Shown: positions 26,969-34,370 of the stretch, piece after piece
Layout of the letters: every line of letters begins with the position of its first letter
Numbering within the stretch: position 1 is the stretch's first letter
Source of the DNA: Pseudomonas shirazensis
GTDB taxonomy: Bacteria; Pseudomonadota; Gammaproteobacteria; Pseudomonadales; Pseudomonadaceae
DNA length: 64,000 bases
Direction of reading: 5' to 3'
Assembly: GCF_014268785.2 (NCBI RefSeq)
Contig: NZ_JABWRD020000001.1
Location: forward strand, 695,001 to 759,000
Notes under the pieces: model-generated
Told to the model about the DNA's origin: nothing
What the model saw: only the letters and a program-made list of their open reading frames with translations
The model's database searches: none
Made by a program: the position numbers and the translations under genes

Positions 26969-27886
26969 TTACCTCGCATTGCCGACCGGGGATTCCGGCT
27001 GCAGCTTCAGGTACAGGTAGAAAAGCACCAGGGTGATCAACACCAACAGTGCGGCGGCAGCGCTGGCCAGGCCCCAATTGAGGAACGACTGCACCTGCTG
27101 GACGATGAACTCGGGCAGCATCATGTTCTGCGCACCACCGAGCAGGGCCGGGGTGACGTAGTAACCGAGCGACATGACGAACACCATCAAGGCCCCGGAG
27201 AACAACCCCGAGCGGCACAGCGGCAGGAACACCTTCCAGAAGTTGGTCCACGGGCTGGCGCCACAGATGGAGCCTGCCTGCAGCACCATCGGGTCGATGG
27301 CGTGCATGGTTGCCTGCAACGGCAGCACGATGAACGGGATCATGATGTAGCTCATGCCGATCACTACGCCGGTCAGGTTGTGCACCATTTCCAGCGGCGC
27401 ATCGATGATGCCCATCGCCATCAACGCCTTGTTGATCACTCCGGAGGCCTGCAGCAGCACCAGCCACGAGTAAGTCCGTGCCAGCAGGCTGGTCCACATC
27501 GACAGCAGCACGATGTTCAGCAGCCAACGGCCCCAGCCCTTCGGTACCAAGGTGATCGCCCAGGCCAGCGGAAAGCCCAGCAGGACGCTGATCAAGGTCA
27601 CCAGGCCGGCCACCGAGAAGGTGTTGAACAGCACCCGTGCATAGGCCGAGTTGGCGAACAGCTGCTCGTAGTTGCCCAGCCCCGGCACCGGCTCGAGCAC
27701 GCCGCGCAGGAGCAGGCCGATCAGTGGCGCAAAGAAGAACAGGCCAAGGAACACCAGCGCGGGCAGCAGGTTACGGCTGCCGCGCCAGCGCTGACCCATC
27801 CCGCTGCGGCGGGTGGCCGTGCCGGGGGCGCCGGTGCCGCTGGGGGCACCTTGCGCGTTGTGCAGGGCGTTGATGGCGACTTTCAT
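26969..27886 (-). CDS. ABC transporter permease, PotB type
   Basis: 305 aa from the ATG at 27886, which overlaps the stop of the binding-protein gene by 4 bp (ATGA). A GTG at 27898 is in frame but less likely. About six hydrophobic segments follow a polar N-terminal tail of about 40 residues. The EAA-like loop is AGSICGASPWTNFWKVFLPLCRSG. SLGYYVTPALLGGAQNMMLPEFI is a conserved PotB/PotH segment. Confidence 0.9.
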   Translation of the reverse strand: MKVAINALHNAQGAPSGTGAPGTATRRSGMGQRWRGSRNLLPALVFLGLFFFAPLIGLLLRGVLEPVPGLGNYEQLFANSAYARVLFNTFSVAGLVTLISVLLGFPLAWAITLVPKGWGRWLLNIVLLSMWTSLLARTYSWLVLLQASGVINKALMAMGIIDAPLEMVHNLTGVVIGMSYIMIPFIVLPLQATMHAIDPMVLQAGSICGASPWTNFWKVFLPLCRSGLFSGALMVFVMSLGYYVTPALLGGAQNMMLPEFIVQQVQSFLNWGLASAAAALLVLITLVLFYLYLKLQPESPVGNAR

Positions 27887-28908
27887 TTGACCAACCACTC
27901 ATTCCAGCGCGCAGCGATAGCCTGGCCGTTTTTCGCCCAGTAGGCGAAGTCCAGCGTGACCTGATCCTGGGCGTAGGCGGTGGGCAGGTTCGGCGCCAGT
28001 TCAGGTTTGAGCTGGCTGACGCTGTCGAGGTTGACCGGGGCGTATGCGGTGAGGTTGGCGAACTCGGCCTGGCCCTTGGCGCTGCTGGCGTTGGCCAGGA
28101 ACTTCATCGCCGCGTCCTTGTTCTTGGCGCCTTTGGGAATGACCAGAAAATCAGCCATGACCAGGTTTTGCTTCCAGCTCACACCGACTGGTGCGCCGTC
28201 TTGTTGCAAGGCATACACGCGGCCGTTCCAGAACTGCCCCAGCGACACTTCACCAGACGCCAGCAGTTGCTGCGACTGGGCGCCGCCGCCCCACCAGACG
28301 ATGTCTTTCTTGATGGTGTCGAGTTTCTTGAAGGCGCGGTCCAGGTCCAGCGGGTACAGTTTGTCGGCGGCTACACCATCGGCCAGTAGGGCCAGTTCCA
28401 GCACGCCGGGGCTTGGCCACTTGTACAGGGCGCGCTTGCCGGGGAAGGTTTTGGTGTCGAACAGCGCCGACCACTCGACCGGCTTGTTGCTACCAAGCTT
28501 GCCTTCGTTGTAACCGAGCACAAACGAGAAGAAGAACGAGCCGACGCCGTGGTCGGAGACGAACCGCGGGTCGATCCGGTCGCGTTTGACGGTGTTGAAA
28601 TCCAGCGGCTCGAGCAGGCCTTCTGCTGCGGCGCGCAGGGCAAAGTCGGCTTCGACGTCCACCACATCCCACTGCACGTTGCCACTCTCGACCATGGCCT
28701 TGAGCTTGCCGTAGTCGGTCGGGCCGTCCTGCACCACCTTGATGTTGCTCTCTTTGGAGAACGGCTCGGCCCACGCCTGCTTCTGCGCGTCCTGGGTCGT
28801 ACCGCCCCAGCTGACGAAGTTGAGGCTGTCGGCGGCCTGGGTGGCCTGACAGGCCAGGGTCAGCAGGCTGGCGGACAGCACTGCGCTTACACGTTTGCTC
28901 AACAGCAT
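27883..28908 (-). CDS. ABC transporter periplasmic substrate-binding protein, PotD/polyamine type
   Basis: 341 aa from the ATG at 28908 with GAGGG about 7 nt upstream; 15 further in-frame residues upstream are not signal-like. The signal peptide ends near ACQATQAAD. NFVSWGGTTQDAQKQAW and the downstream KVVQDGPTDYGKLKAMVESG are typical of the PotD/AfuA-like SBP family 1 group. DVVDVEADFALRAAAEGLLEPLDF follows. First gene of the operon. A TGGTATTCCA element sits upstream, similar to one at the neighbouring ribB/DUF1330 promoters. Confidence 0.9.
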   Translation of the reverse strand: MLLSKRVSAVLSASLLTLACQATQAADSLNFVSWGGTTQDAQKQAWAEPFSKESNIKVVQDGPTDYGKLKAMVESGNVQWDVVDVEADFALRAAAEGLLEPLDFNTVKRDRIDPRFVSDHGVGSFFFSFVLGYNEGKLGSNKPVEWSALFDTKTFPGKRALYKWPSPGVLELALLADGVAADKLYPLDLDRAFKKLDTIKKDIVWWGGGAQSQQLLASGEVSLGQFWNGRVYALQQDGAPVGVSWKQNLVMADFLVIPKGAKNKDAAMKFLANASSAKGQAEFANLTAYAPVNLDSVSQLKPELAPNLPTAYAQDQVTLDFAYWAKNGQAIAARWNEWLVK

Positions 28909-29048
28909 GGTTACGCCCTCGTTACTTTTGTTATTCGAGGCGGGTTCTGTCACCCGCCAATATGTTCGGGAGCAGCGATTTCAACGATGTGGTGCGGCCG
29001 GGTTTGAGTGTAGGAGCCGGCCAGGATTTCAAGGTCTACGGGATATCA

Positions 29049-29063
29049 TATTATGGTATTCCA
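29049..29063 (+). promoter_or_regulatory. Candidate operator (copy 1) upstream of the PotD-type ABC operon
   Basis: TATTATGGTATTCCA contains the near-palindrome TGGTATTCCA (29054-29063). It matches copy 2 at 30259-30273, read on the minus strand, at 13 of 15 bases (pattern TAT[TG]ATGGTAT[TA]CCA). It lies 141 bp upstream of the SBP start. A GntR/FCD-type repressor is the sort of protein that binds such sites; none is encoded nearby. Confidence 0.45.
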
Positions 29064-29107
29064 AACTTTTCGCAAGAGGCATCCGTGCACCGGCGGTCAG
29101 CGATTGC

Positions 29108-30226
29108 TCAAAGCGCAGCGGTCTCGAACGGGATGCTTTGCACCACTTCAAGCTCATACCCAGCCAAACCCGCGTACTTGAGCGGCGGCCCCAGATGGCG
29201 CAGTTTGCCCACGCCCAGGTCCTGCAGAATCTGCGCGCCGGTGCCGACCTCCGAATAGACCTTGGACTGGCCTCGCTGATAGGGCCGCACGGGCTGGGTC
29301 AGGTGTGGCACACGCTCCAGCAACGCTTGCGAAGACTCGTGATTGGCCAGCACAACCACTACCCCGGAGCCTTCTTCGGCGACCCGTTGCAGGGCGGCCC
29401 ACAAGGTCCAGTTGGCGGGACCGGCGTACTCGGCGCCGACCAGGTCGCGCAGCGGGTCGATTACGTGCACACGTACCAGGGTGGGTTGTTCGCGGCGGAT
29501 ATCGCCCATGACCATGGCCATGTGCACGCCACCTTCGATCCGGTCTTCATAGGTCACCAGACGGAAGGTGCCGTGCACGGTGGGCAGTTCGCGCTCACCG
29601 ATGCGCTTGATGGTCTGCTCGGTGCTCAGGCGATAGTGGATGAGGTCGGCGATGGTGCCGATCTTGATGCCATGCTCGGCGGCGAACATTTCCAGGTCGG
29701 GGCGGCGGGCCATGGTGCCGTCGTCATTGAGCACTTCGACGATGACCGAGGCCGGGCTGAACCCGGCCAGGCGTGCCAGGTCGCAGCCGGCTTCGGTATG
29801 CCCGGCCCTGGTCAGCACGCCGCCTTCGCGGGCGCGCAGGGGGAAGATATGCCCCGGCTGGACCAGGTCCTCGGGGCGAGCATCGGCCGCCATCGCAGCC
29901 GCTACCGTGCGCGCGCGATCAGCGGCGGAGATACCGGTGGTGACGCCGCTGGCGGCTTCGATGGAAACGGTGAAGGCGGTGCTGAATACGCTGCCGTTGC
30001 TTGGCACCATCTGCTCAAGGCCCAGTCGCTGGCAGTGCTCGTCGGTAAGCGTCAGGCAAATCAGCCCGCGTGCCTGGCGCGCCATGAAGTTGATCGCCTG
30101 GGCGTCGCAGCGTTCAGCCGCGATCAGCAGATCGCCTTCGTTTTCACGGTCTTCGTCGTCCACCAGCAGGACCATCTTGCCTTGACGATAGTCCTCGAGA
30201 AGTTCTTCGATGCTGTTGAAAGCCAT
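29108..30226 (-). CDS. ribB: 3,4-dihydroxy-2-butanone-4-phosphate synthase with degenerate GTP cyclohydrolase II-like domain
   Basis: 372 aa. The N-terminal half (residues about 1-205) is a full DHBP synthase (riboflavin branch from ribulose 5-phosphate): DDEDRENEGDL with acidic metal ligands, IEAASGVTTGISAADRA, and LTRAGHTEAGCDLARLAG. The C-terminal half (about 210-370) resembles RibA, but at the zinc site it reads RVHVIDPLRDLVG rather than the Cys-containing SEC..LRCDCG, so GTP cyclohydrolase activity is unlikely. This architecture is known for pseudomonad RibB. It lies between a polyamine-type ABC operon and a DUF1330 gene, probably as a second copy besides a housekeeping ribB in the rib operon; I cannot confirm that here. 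Confidence 0.9.
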   Translation of the reverse strand: MAFNSIEELLEDYRQGKMVLLVDDEDRENEGDLLIAAERCDAQAINFMARQARGLICLTLTDEHCQRLGLEQMVPSNGSVFSTAFTVSIEAASGVTTGISAADRARTVAAAMAADARPEDLVQPGHIFPLRAREGGVLTRAGHTEAGCDLARLAGFSPASVIVEVLNDDGTMARRPDLEMFAAEHGIKIGTIADLIHYRLSTEQTIKRIGERELPTVHGTFRLVTYEDRIEGGVHMAMVMGDIRREQPTLVRVHVIDPLRDLVGAEYAGPANWTLWAALQRVAEEGSGVVVVLANHESSQALLERVPHLTQPVRPYQRGQSKVYSEVGTGAQILQDLGVGKLRHLGPPLKYAGLAGYELEVVQSIPFETAAL

Positions 30227-30258
30227 GCTGCACGCTCGCTGTGGTTTGGTGATTATTG

Positions 30259-30273
30259 TGGTATACCATCATA
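30259..30273 (-). promoter_or_regulatory. Candidate operator (copy 2) between ribB and DUF1330
   Basis: TGGTATACCA at 30259-30268 is a perfect 10-bp palindrome. Extended to 30273 and read on the minus strand it gives TATGATGGTATACCA, near-identical to copy 1 at 29049-29063. TTGTG (30256-30260) and CACAA (30274-30278) flank it symmetrically. It lies in the 78-bp divergent region between ribB and the DUF1330 gene and could control both. Confidence 0.5.
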
Positions 30274-30304
30274 CACAACAATCTGAAAAACTGGAGAGCA
30301 GCGG

Positions 30305-30598
30305 ATGAAGGCTTACTGGATCGCCCACGTCGATATCAGCGACCTCGAGCAGTACCAACAGTACACCCAGCGCGCGCCGGCAGCGTTCAAGGCGTACGGC
30401 GGCAAGTTCCTCGCCCGGGGCGGGCGCAGTGAAGCGTTGGAAGGCAGGTCGACACCGCAGCGCAGTGTGGTGATCGAGTTCGATTCTTATGAGCAGGCAC
30501 TGGCCTGCTATCGCTCGGCGGAATATCAAGACGCCTGTAGCCACCGACAAGGGGTGGCCAAGGCTGAGGTAATCATTGTTGAGGGGTTCGAGGGTTGA
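30305..30598 (+). CDS. DUF1330-family small protein
   Basis: 97 aa with the DUF1330 pattern MKAYWIAHVDISD..QY..Y, AYGGKFLARGG, VVIEFDSYEQALACYRSAEYQ. The fold is a dimeric alpha/beta barrel, as in small monooxygenase-like and EthD-like proteins, but no reaction is established. GGAGAGCAGCGG supplies a ribosome-binding site. It is divergent from ribB over a 78-bp region with the candidate palindromic operator, so it is probably part of the same regulon. Confidence 0.85.
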   Translation: MKAYWIAHVDISDLEQYQQYTQRAPAAFKAYGGKFLARGGRSEALEGRSTPQRSVVIEFDSYEQALACYRSAEYQDACSHRQGVAKAEVIIVEGFEG

Positions 30599-30616
30599 GC
30601 GCTGCGTGAAGCAGGT

Positions 30617-30641
30617 GAGGGGCCAGCACTGATGGCCCCTC
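30617..30641. terminator. Bidirectional terminator between DUF1330 gene and pirin gene
   Basis: GAGGGGCCA (30617-30625), 7-nt loop, TGGCCCCTC (30633-30641): a perfect 9-bp GC-rich stem in the 46-bp gap between convergent genes. U-tract is weak. Confidence 0.6.
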
Positions 30642-30644
30642 TGC

Positions 30645-31367
30645 TCATGCCATCCCAGGCAGCTCGTTCGGGCGCAGGTCAAATACCAGCACTTCGGCGT
30701 CGTGGCCGTTGGCCAGGCTCAGCACCTGCTCCTGGCGTAGCCGCACGCCGTCACCTTCGCTGAGCAGCTGGCCGTTCAGCTCGATGCTGCCGCGGGCAAC
30801 ATGCACATAAGCATGGCGGTTGTCCGGCAGCTTCAAGCTGGCACGCTCATCACCGTCGAACAGCCCGGCATAGACCTTGGCATCCTGGCGCACCTGCAGC
30901 GAGCCCTGTGCACCATTCGGCGAGATGATCAGGCGCAAGCGGCCACGTTTGTCAGCAGCGCTGAAGTGCTGCTGCTGATAGCGCGGCTCGGCGCCTTTGA
31001 CCTGCGGCACGATCCAGATCTGTAGAAAATGCACCGACTCGTCATGGCTGTGGTTGAACTCGCTATGGGCAACACCGTGGCCGGCACTCATCAGTTGCAC
31101 GTCACCGGGGCGGATCACCGAGCCGGTGCCGAGCGTGTCCTTATGTTCCAGCGCGCCTTCCAGCACGTAGGAAAAAATCTCCATGTCCCGGTGCGGATGC
31201 TGACCGAAGCCCTGGCCGGGCGAGACGCGGTCGTCGTTGATTACCAGCAGGTCGGAGAAGCCTTGCTCTTCAGGGTCGCGATAGCTGCCGAAGGAGAAGG
31301 TGTGAAACGATTTCAGCCAGCCATGAAAGCCCAGGCCGCGGTCTTGTGCTTTGCGAAGTGTGAGCAT
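30645..31367 (-). CDS. Pirin-family bicupin protein (YhhW-like)
   Basis: 240 aa. Two cupin domains. The first contains the pirin metal site (GQHPHRDMEIFSYVLEG, HSEFNHS with His/Glu ligands). SFHTFSFGSYRDPE and the C-terminal FDLRPNELP are characteristic of the YhhW/pirin group, which includes quercetin 2,3-dioxygenase activity in E. coli YhhW. Physiological substrate unknown. It is divergent from the LysR gene at 31650 and convergent with DUF1330. The 282-bp gap to the LysR gene holds their promoters. Confidence 0.9.
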   Translation of the reverse strand: MLTLRKAQDRGLGFHGWLKSFHTFSFGSYRDPEEQGFSDLLVINDDRVSPGQGFGQHPHRDMEIFSYVLEGALEHKDTLGTGSVIRPGDVQLMSAGHGVAHSEFNHSHDESVHFLQIWIVPQVKGAEPRYQQQHFSAADKRGRLRLIISPNGAQGSLQVRQDAKVYAGLFDGDERASLKLPDNRHAYVHVARGSIELNGQLLSEGDGVRLRQEQVLSLANGHDAEVLVFDLRPNELPGMA

Positions 31368-31649
31368 GGTGATTCTCCTGTGAGCCTGCGCCGGGAAGGC
31401 TTTGGGCTGTTGATGGATGAATCTTACTGTCGCTCAGCATAATGAAAAACTAGCTTTTAAGAGATTAACTGTCAGGTTCAGGGTGACAATCCTGCGCCAA
31501 TACAGCAAGGTGAGCTTTATCTGGATCTATCATCAAGCGACTGATTCAGTTCAACGATCCCGAGGCGTTTCGATCAACCACTAAACCAATAGATGCCCAG
31601 GCAGACAAAAGCCGCTATAAAGCGCTCGACCGTCACCAAGAGCAACCCG

Positions 31650-32528
31650 ATGAACCCATACGAAGACATGCGCATTTTCACCCAGGTCATGCAGGCCGGT
31701 AGCTTCACCGCGGCAGCCGACCTGCTGGGCATGTCCAAGCAGTCGGTCAGCCGGCGCCTGATGCAGCTTGAAGAACGCCTCGGCGTACGCTTGCTCAACC
31801 GTTCGACCCGGCGCCTGGACGCAACCCCGCTGGGCCAGCAGTACTTCGATTCAGCCGTGCGCCTGCTCGGCGAGATGCAGCAGGCCGAGCAGGACATCAG
31901 TGGCCAGACCCAGGTTCTGCGCGGGACCCTGCGCTTGAGCGCGCCGCTGTCGTTTGCCATCAGCCATATGGGCAGCTTGCTCACCGAGTTTCTGCAACTG
32001 CATGCGCAGTTGATCGTCGAGATCGACCTTAGCGACCGCGCAGTGGACCTGATCGGCGAGGGCTACGACCTGGCGCTGCGAATTGGCACGTTAGAGGACT
32101 CAAGCCTGGTTGCGCGGCGTATTGCAAGTATCGAGCGGGTGTATTGTGCCAGCCCGGGCTATCTAGCCGCGCGCGGCACACCGCTCGAACCCGAAGCGCT
32201 GCGCGAGCATGATTGCCTGCCCTATGGTCATTCACGCCAGGTGCAGTGGCAGTTCAAGGGCCAGGGCAAGACACTGCAGGCGATCGCCGTCAGTGGGCGC
32301 ATGCGGGCCAACAATGGCGAGCTATTGAGAGATGCGGCGATTGCCGGGATGGGGGTGACCTACTTGCCGGCCTTCATTGTCGAGCAGGCGCTGGCCGATG
32401 GGCGTCTGGTCAAGCTGCTCGAGGCCTGGACACCGCCGCCGCTACAGCTGTCGGCGGTGTATCCGCAGCACCGCCAAATCGCTCGGCCGGTGCAGGCCTT
32501 TGTCGAGTTTCTGCGCGAGCGGCTGTAG
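31650..32528 (+). CDS. LysR-family transcriptional regulator
   Basis: 292 aa from the ATG at 31650; the earlier in-frame start (31593) adds a basic tail unlike the family. HTH: MRIFTQVMQAGSFTAAADLL, SKQSVSRRLMQLEERLG, then LLNRSTRRLDATPLG. It is of the CrgA/DmlR-like subgroup. Divergent from the pirin gene, its most likely regulatory target by the usual LysR arrangement. It converges with the NCS1 permease gene. Confidence 0.9.
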   Translation: MNPYEDMRIFTQVMQAGSFTAAADLLGMSKQSVSRRLMQLEERLGVRLLNRSTRRLDATPLGQQYFDSAVRLLGEMQQAEQDISGQTQVLRGTLRLSAPLSFAISHMGSLLTEFLQLHAQLIVEIDLSDRAVDLIGEGYDLALRIGTLEDSSLVARRIASIERVYCASPGYLAARGTPLEPEALREHDCLPYGHSRQVQWQFKGQGKTLQAIAVSGRMRANNGELLRDAAIAGMGVTYLPAFIVEQALADGRLVKLLEAWTPPPLQLSAVYPQHRQIARPVQAFVEFLRERL

Positions 32529-32570
32529 CCAAACCGGGCCGGCGCGAGGCCAGCCCGTGATGGCCTTGGC

Positions 32571-33983
32571 TCAGGCAGTTGCAGCCAGTTTGGCGCTGGT
32601 CTGGCGACGACGATAGGCGCTGTCGCGGCTGGCCAACCACCAGTACAGCGGCGAGGTGATCAGCAGGCCGACCAGCCACGACAGGTCGGCGCCGTTGATG
32701 TGCTCGGACACCGGGCCGACATACAGTGGGGTGTTCATGAACGGGATCTGCACGATGATGCCTACGGCATAGGCCAGCAGCGCCTGCGGGTTGTAGCGGC
32801 CGTAGATACCGCCATCGACCTTGAAGATCGACTCGATGTCGTAGTCGCCCTTGTGGATCACGTAGAAGTCGATCAGGTTGATCGCGGTCCACGGCACCAG
32901 TACCACCAGCAGCACCAGCACCATGTCGACGAAGTGGCCGATAAAGTCCGCCGAAGCAAACACTGCCACCACGCAGCAGGCTGCAAGGACGATCAGCGAC
33001 AGCACCGCGCGGCTCTTGGCGGTGGGGATCCAGCGCCAGGCGAAGGTCTGGATCAGGGTGATGATCGACAGCACCGCACCATACAGGTTGAGTGCGTTAT
33101 GGCTGATCACGCTGAGCAGGAACAGCACCAGCATCAACGGGCCTATGGCGCCGGTGGCCATCTTCACCGCGTCCATGGTGTCCATCCCGGCCGGGATTGC
33201 CAGCACGGCTACAGCGCCGAACACGAACGACAGGCTCGAACCGAGCGCTGAACCGAGGTAGGTGCTCCAGAACGTCGAAGAGACTTTGACGTCGGCTGGG
33301 AGGTAGCGCGAGTAGTCGGACACGTACGGCGCAAAGGCGATCTGCCACAGTGCGGCGAGCGAGACGGTGGCCAGCCAGCCGGCCAGGTTGAAGCTGCCGC
33401 GGGTGAGGAAGTCGTCGCTTTGTACATGGCTGAAGATATAGCCAAAGCCGACCACGATACCGATGCCCAATACCCAGGTGCCGATACGGTTGAGCACATG
33501 GATGAAGCGGTAACCGATGATGCCGATGATGCCCGATCCCAGCGCCCCGACCACGATGCCGACCGATACCGGAATCGACTCCGCGACACCGTGCAGTGAC
33601 TTGCCGGCAAGAACGATGTTGGATGCGAAGAAGCCGATGTACATGACTCCGGCAATCACCACCACCAGCAGGGCGCCGAGCGAGCCGAACTGGGCGCGGC
33701 TCTGAATCATCTGCGGGATGCCCATCTGCGGCCCCTGCGCCGAATGCAGCGCCATTAGCACGCCACCGAGCAGGTGGCCAACCAGAATGGCGACGATGCC
33801 CCACACCAGGTTCAGGTGAAACAGCTGCACGCCGAGCGCGCCGGTGACGATCGGCAGCGGCGCGATATTGCCACCGAACCAGAGGGTGAACAGATCCCTG
33901 ACCTTTCCGTGGCGATCCTGCGGCGGTACATAGCCGATTGTATGTTTTTCTATCAGAGGGGCCGAATTGGCTGCACTGGTCAT
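32571..33983 (-). CDS. NCS1-family cytosine/purine/allantoin-type permease (CodB-like)
   Basis: 470 aa from the ATG at 33983; the in-frame extension to 34262 has no NCS1 features. About 12 hydrophobic segments. Family segments are LFTLWFGGNIAPLPIVTGALG (helix 1), the GPQMGIPQMIQSRAQFG stretch, and YVSDYSRYLPAD in the central loop. The group imports purines, cytosine, hydantoins or related compounds with Na+ or H+. No catabolic enzyme is adjacent, so the substrate is open. Divergent from the hybrid histidine kinase. Confidence 0.9.
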   Translation of the reverse strand: MTSAANSAPLIEKHTIGYVPPQDRHGKVRDLFTLWFGGNIAPLPIVTGALGVQLFHLNLVWGIVAILVGHLLGGVLMALHSAQGPQMGIPQMIQSRAQFGSLGALLVVVIAGVMYIGFFASNIVLAGKSLHGVAESIPVSVGIVVGALGSGIIGIIGYRFIHVLNRIGTWVLGIGIVVGFGYIFSHVQSDDFLTRGSFNLAGWLATVSLAALWQIAFAPYVSDYSRYLPADVKVSSTFWSTYLGSALGSSLSFVFGAVAVLAIPAGMDTMDAVKMATGAIGPLMLVLFLLSVISHNALNLYGAVLSIITLIQTFAWRWIPTAKSRAVLSLIVLAACCVVAVFASADFIGHFVDMVLVLLVVLVPWTAINLIDFYVIHKGDYDIESIFKVDGGIYGRYNPQALLAYAVGIIVQIPFMNTPLYVGPVSEHINGADLSWLVGLLITSPLYWWLASRDSAYRRRQTSAKLAATA

Positions 33984-34370
33984 GACTGACTCCAAGGCAA
34001 GGAGGGGCGTCGGGAGATCCCCGGGTACGCGCCGGCAATGGGCGACGTGTTCTTGTTGGAGGGATGATGGCGGCTGGCTGGCGAACGAGAAATTAGTAAA
34101 TATGTACTCATGAACGTTAAAAAACCTAAGGCTGAACTCGGCCTGAAAGGTCTTGGCAGGCAAGCTTCGTGCCGGCCTGGCAAATGCCCGCAGGCACGCG
34201 AGTACAGCGCCATGCGTGGTGAGTCTGTGCCATGCAATGGGGCGCGCTGTAACGCCCTGCACCAGCCTGGTGAGCGCTACTGTCGGCCGTTTTGTCCGAC
34301 CTAGTACAAAATGGCACGGAACGTCTGCGCCGGTTTGATCTCCTATTCAGCAGATGGAGGACAACGCGCC
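33984..34370. other. Intergenic region between NCS1 permease and hybrid kinase
   Basis: 387 bp with the two divergent promoters. A GGAGG at 34356-34360 probably serves the kinase. An ORF of 64 codons (34110-34304, plus strand) has no good ribosome-binding site or recognisable motif. Nothing else stands out. Confidence 0.3.

Noticed and set aside
26136..27527. 463-codon open frame on the minus strand across two permease genes
   Set aside because: It spans both permeases in another frame and is Arg/Ala/Asp-rich; the permeases themselves have clear EAA loops and helices.
34110..34304. 64-codon ORF between NCS1 permease and hybrid kinase
   Set aside because: No ribosome-binding site, Cys/Arg-rich random-looking product, no family recognised.
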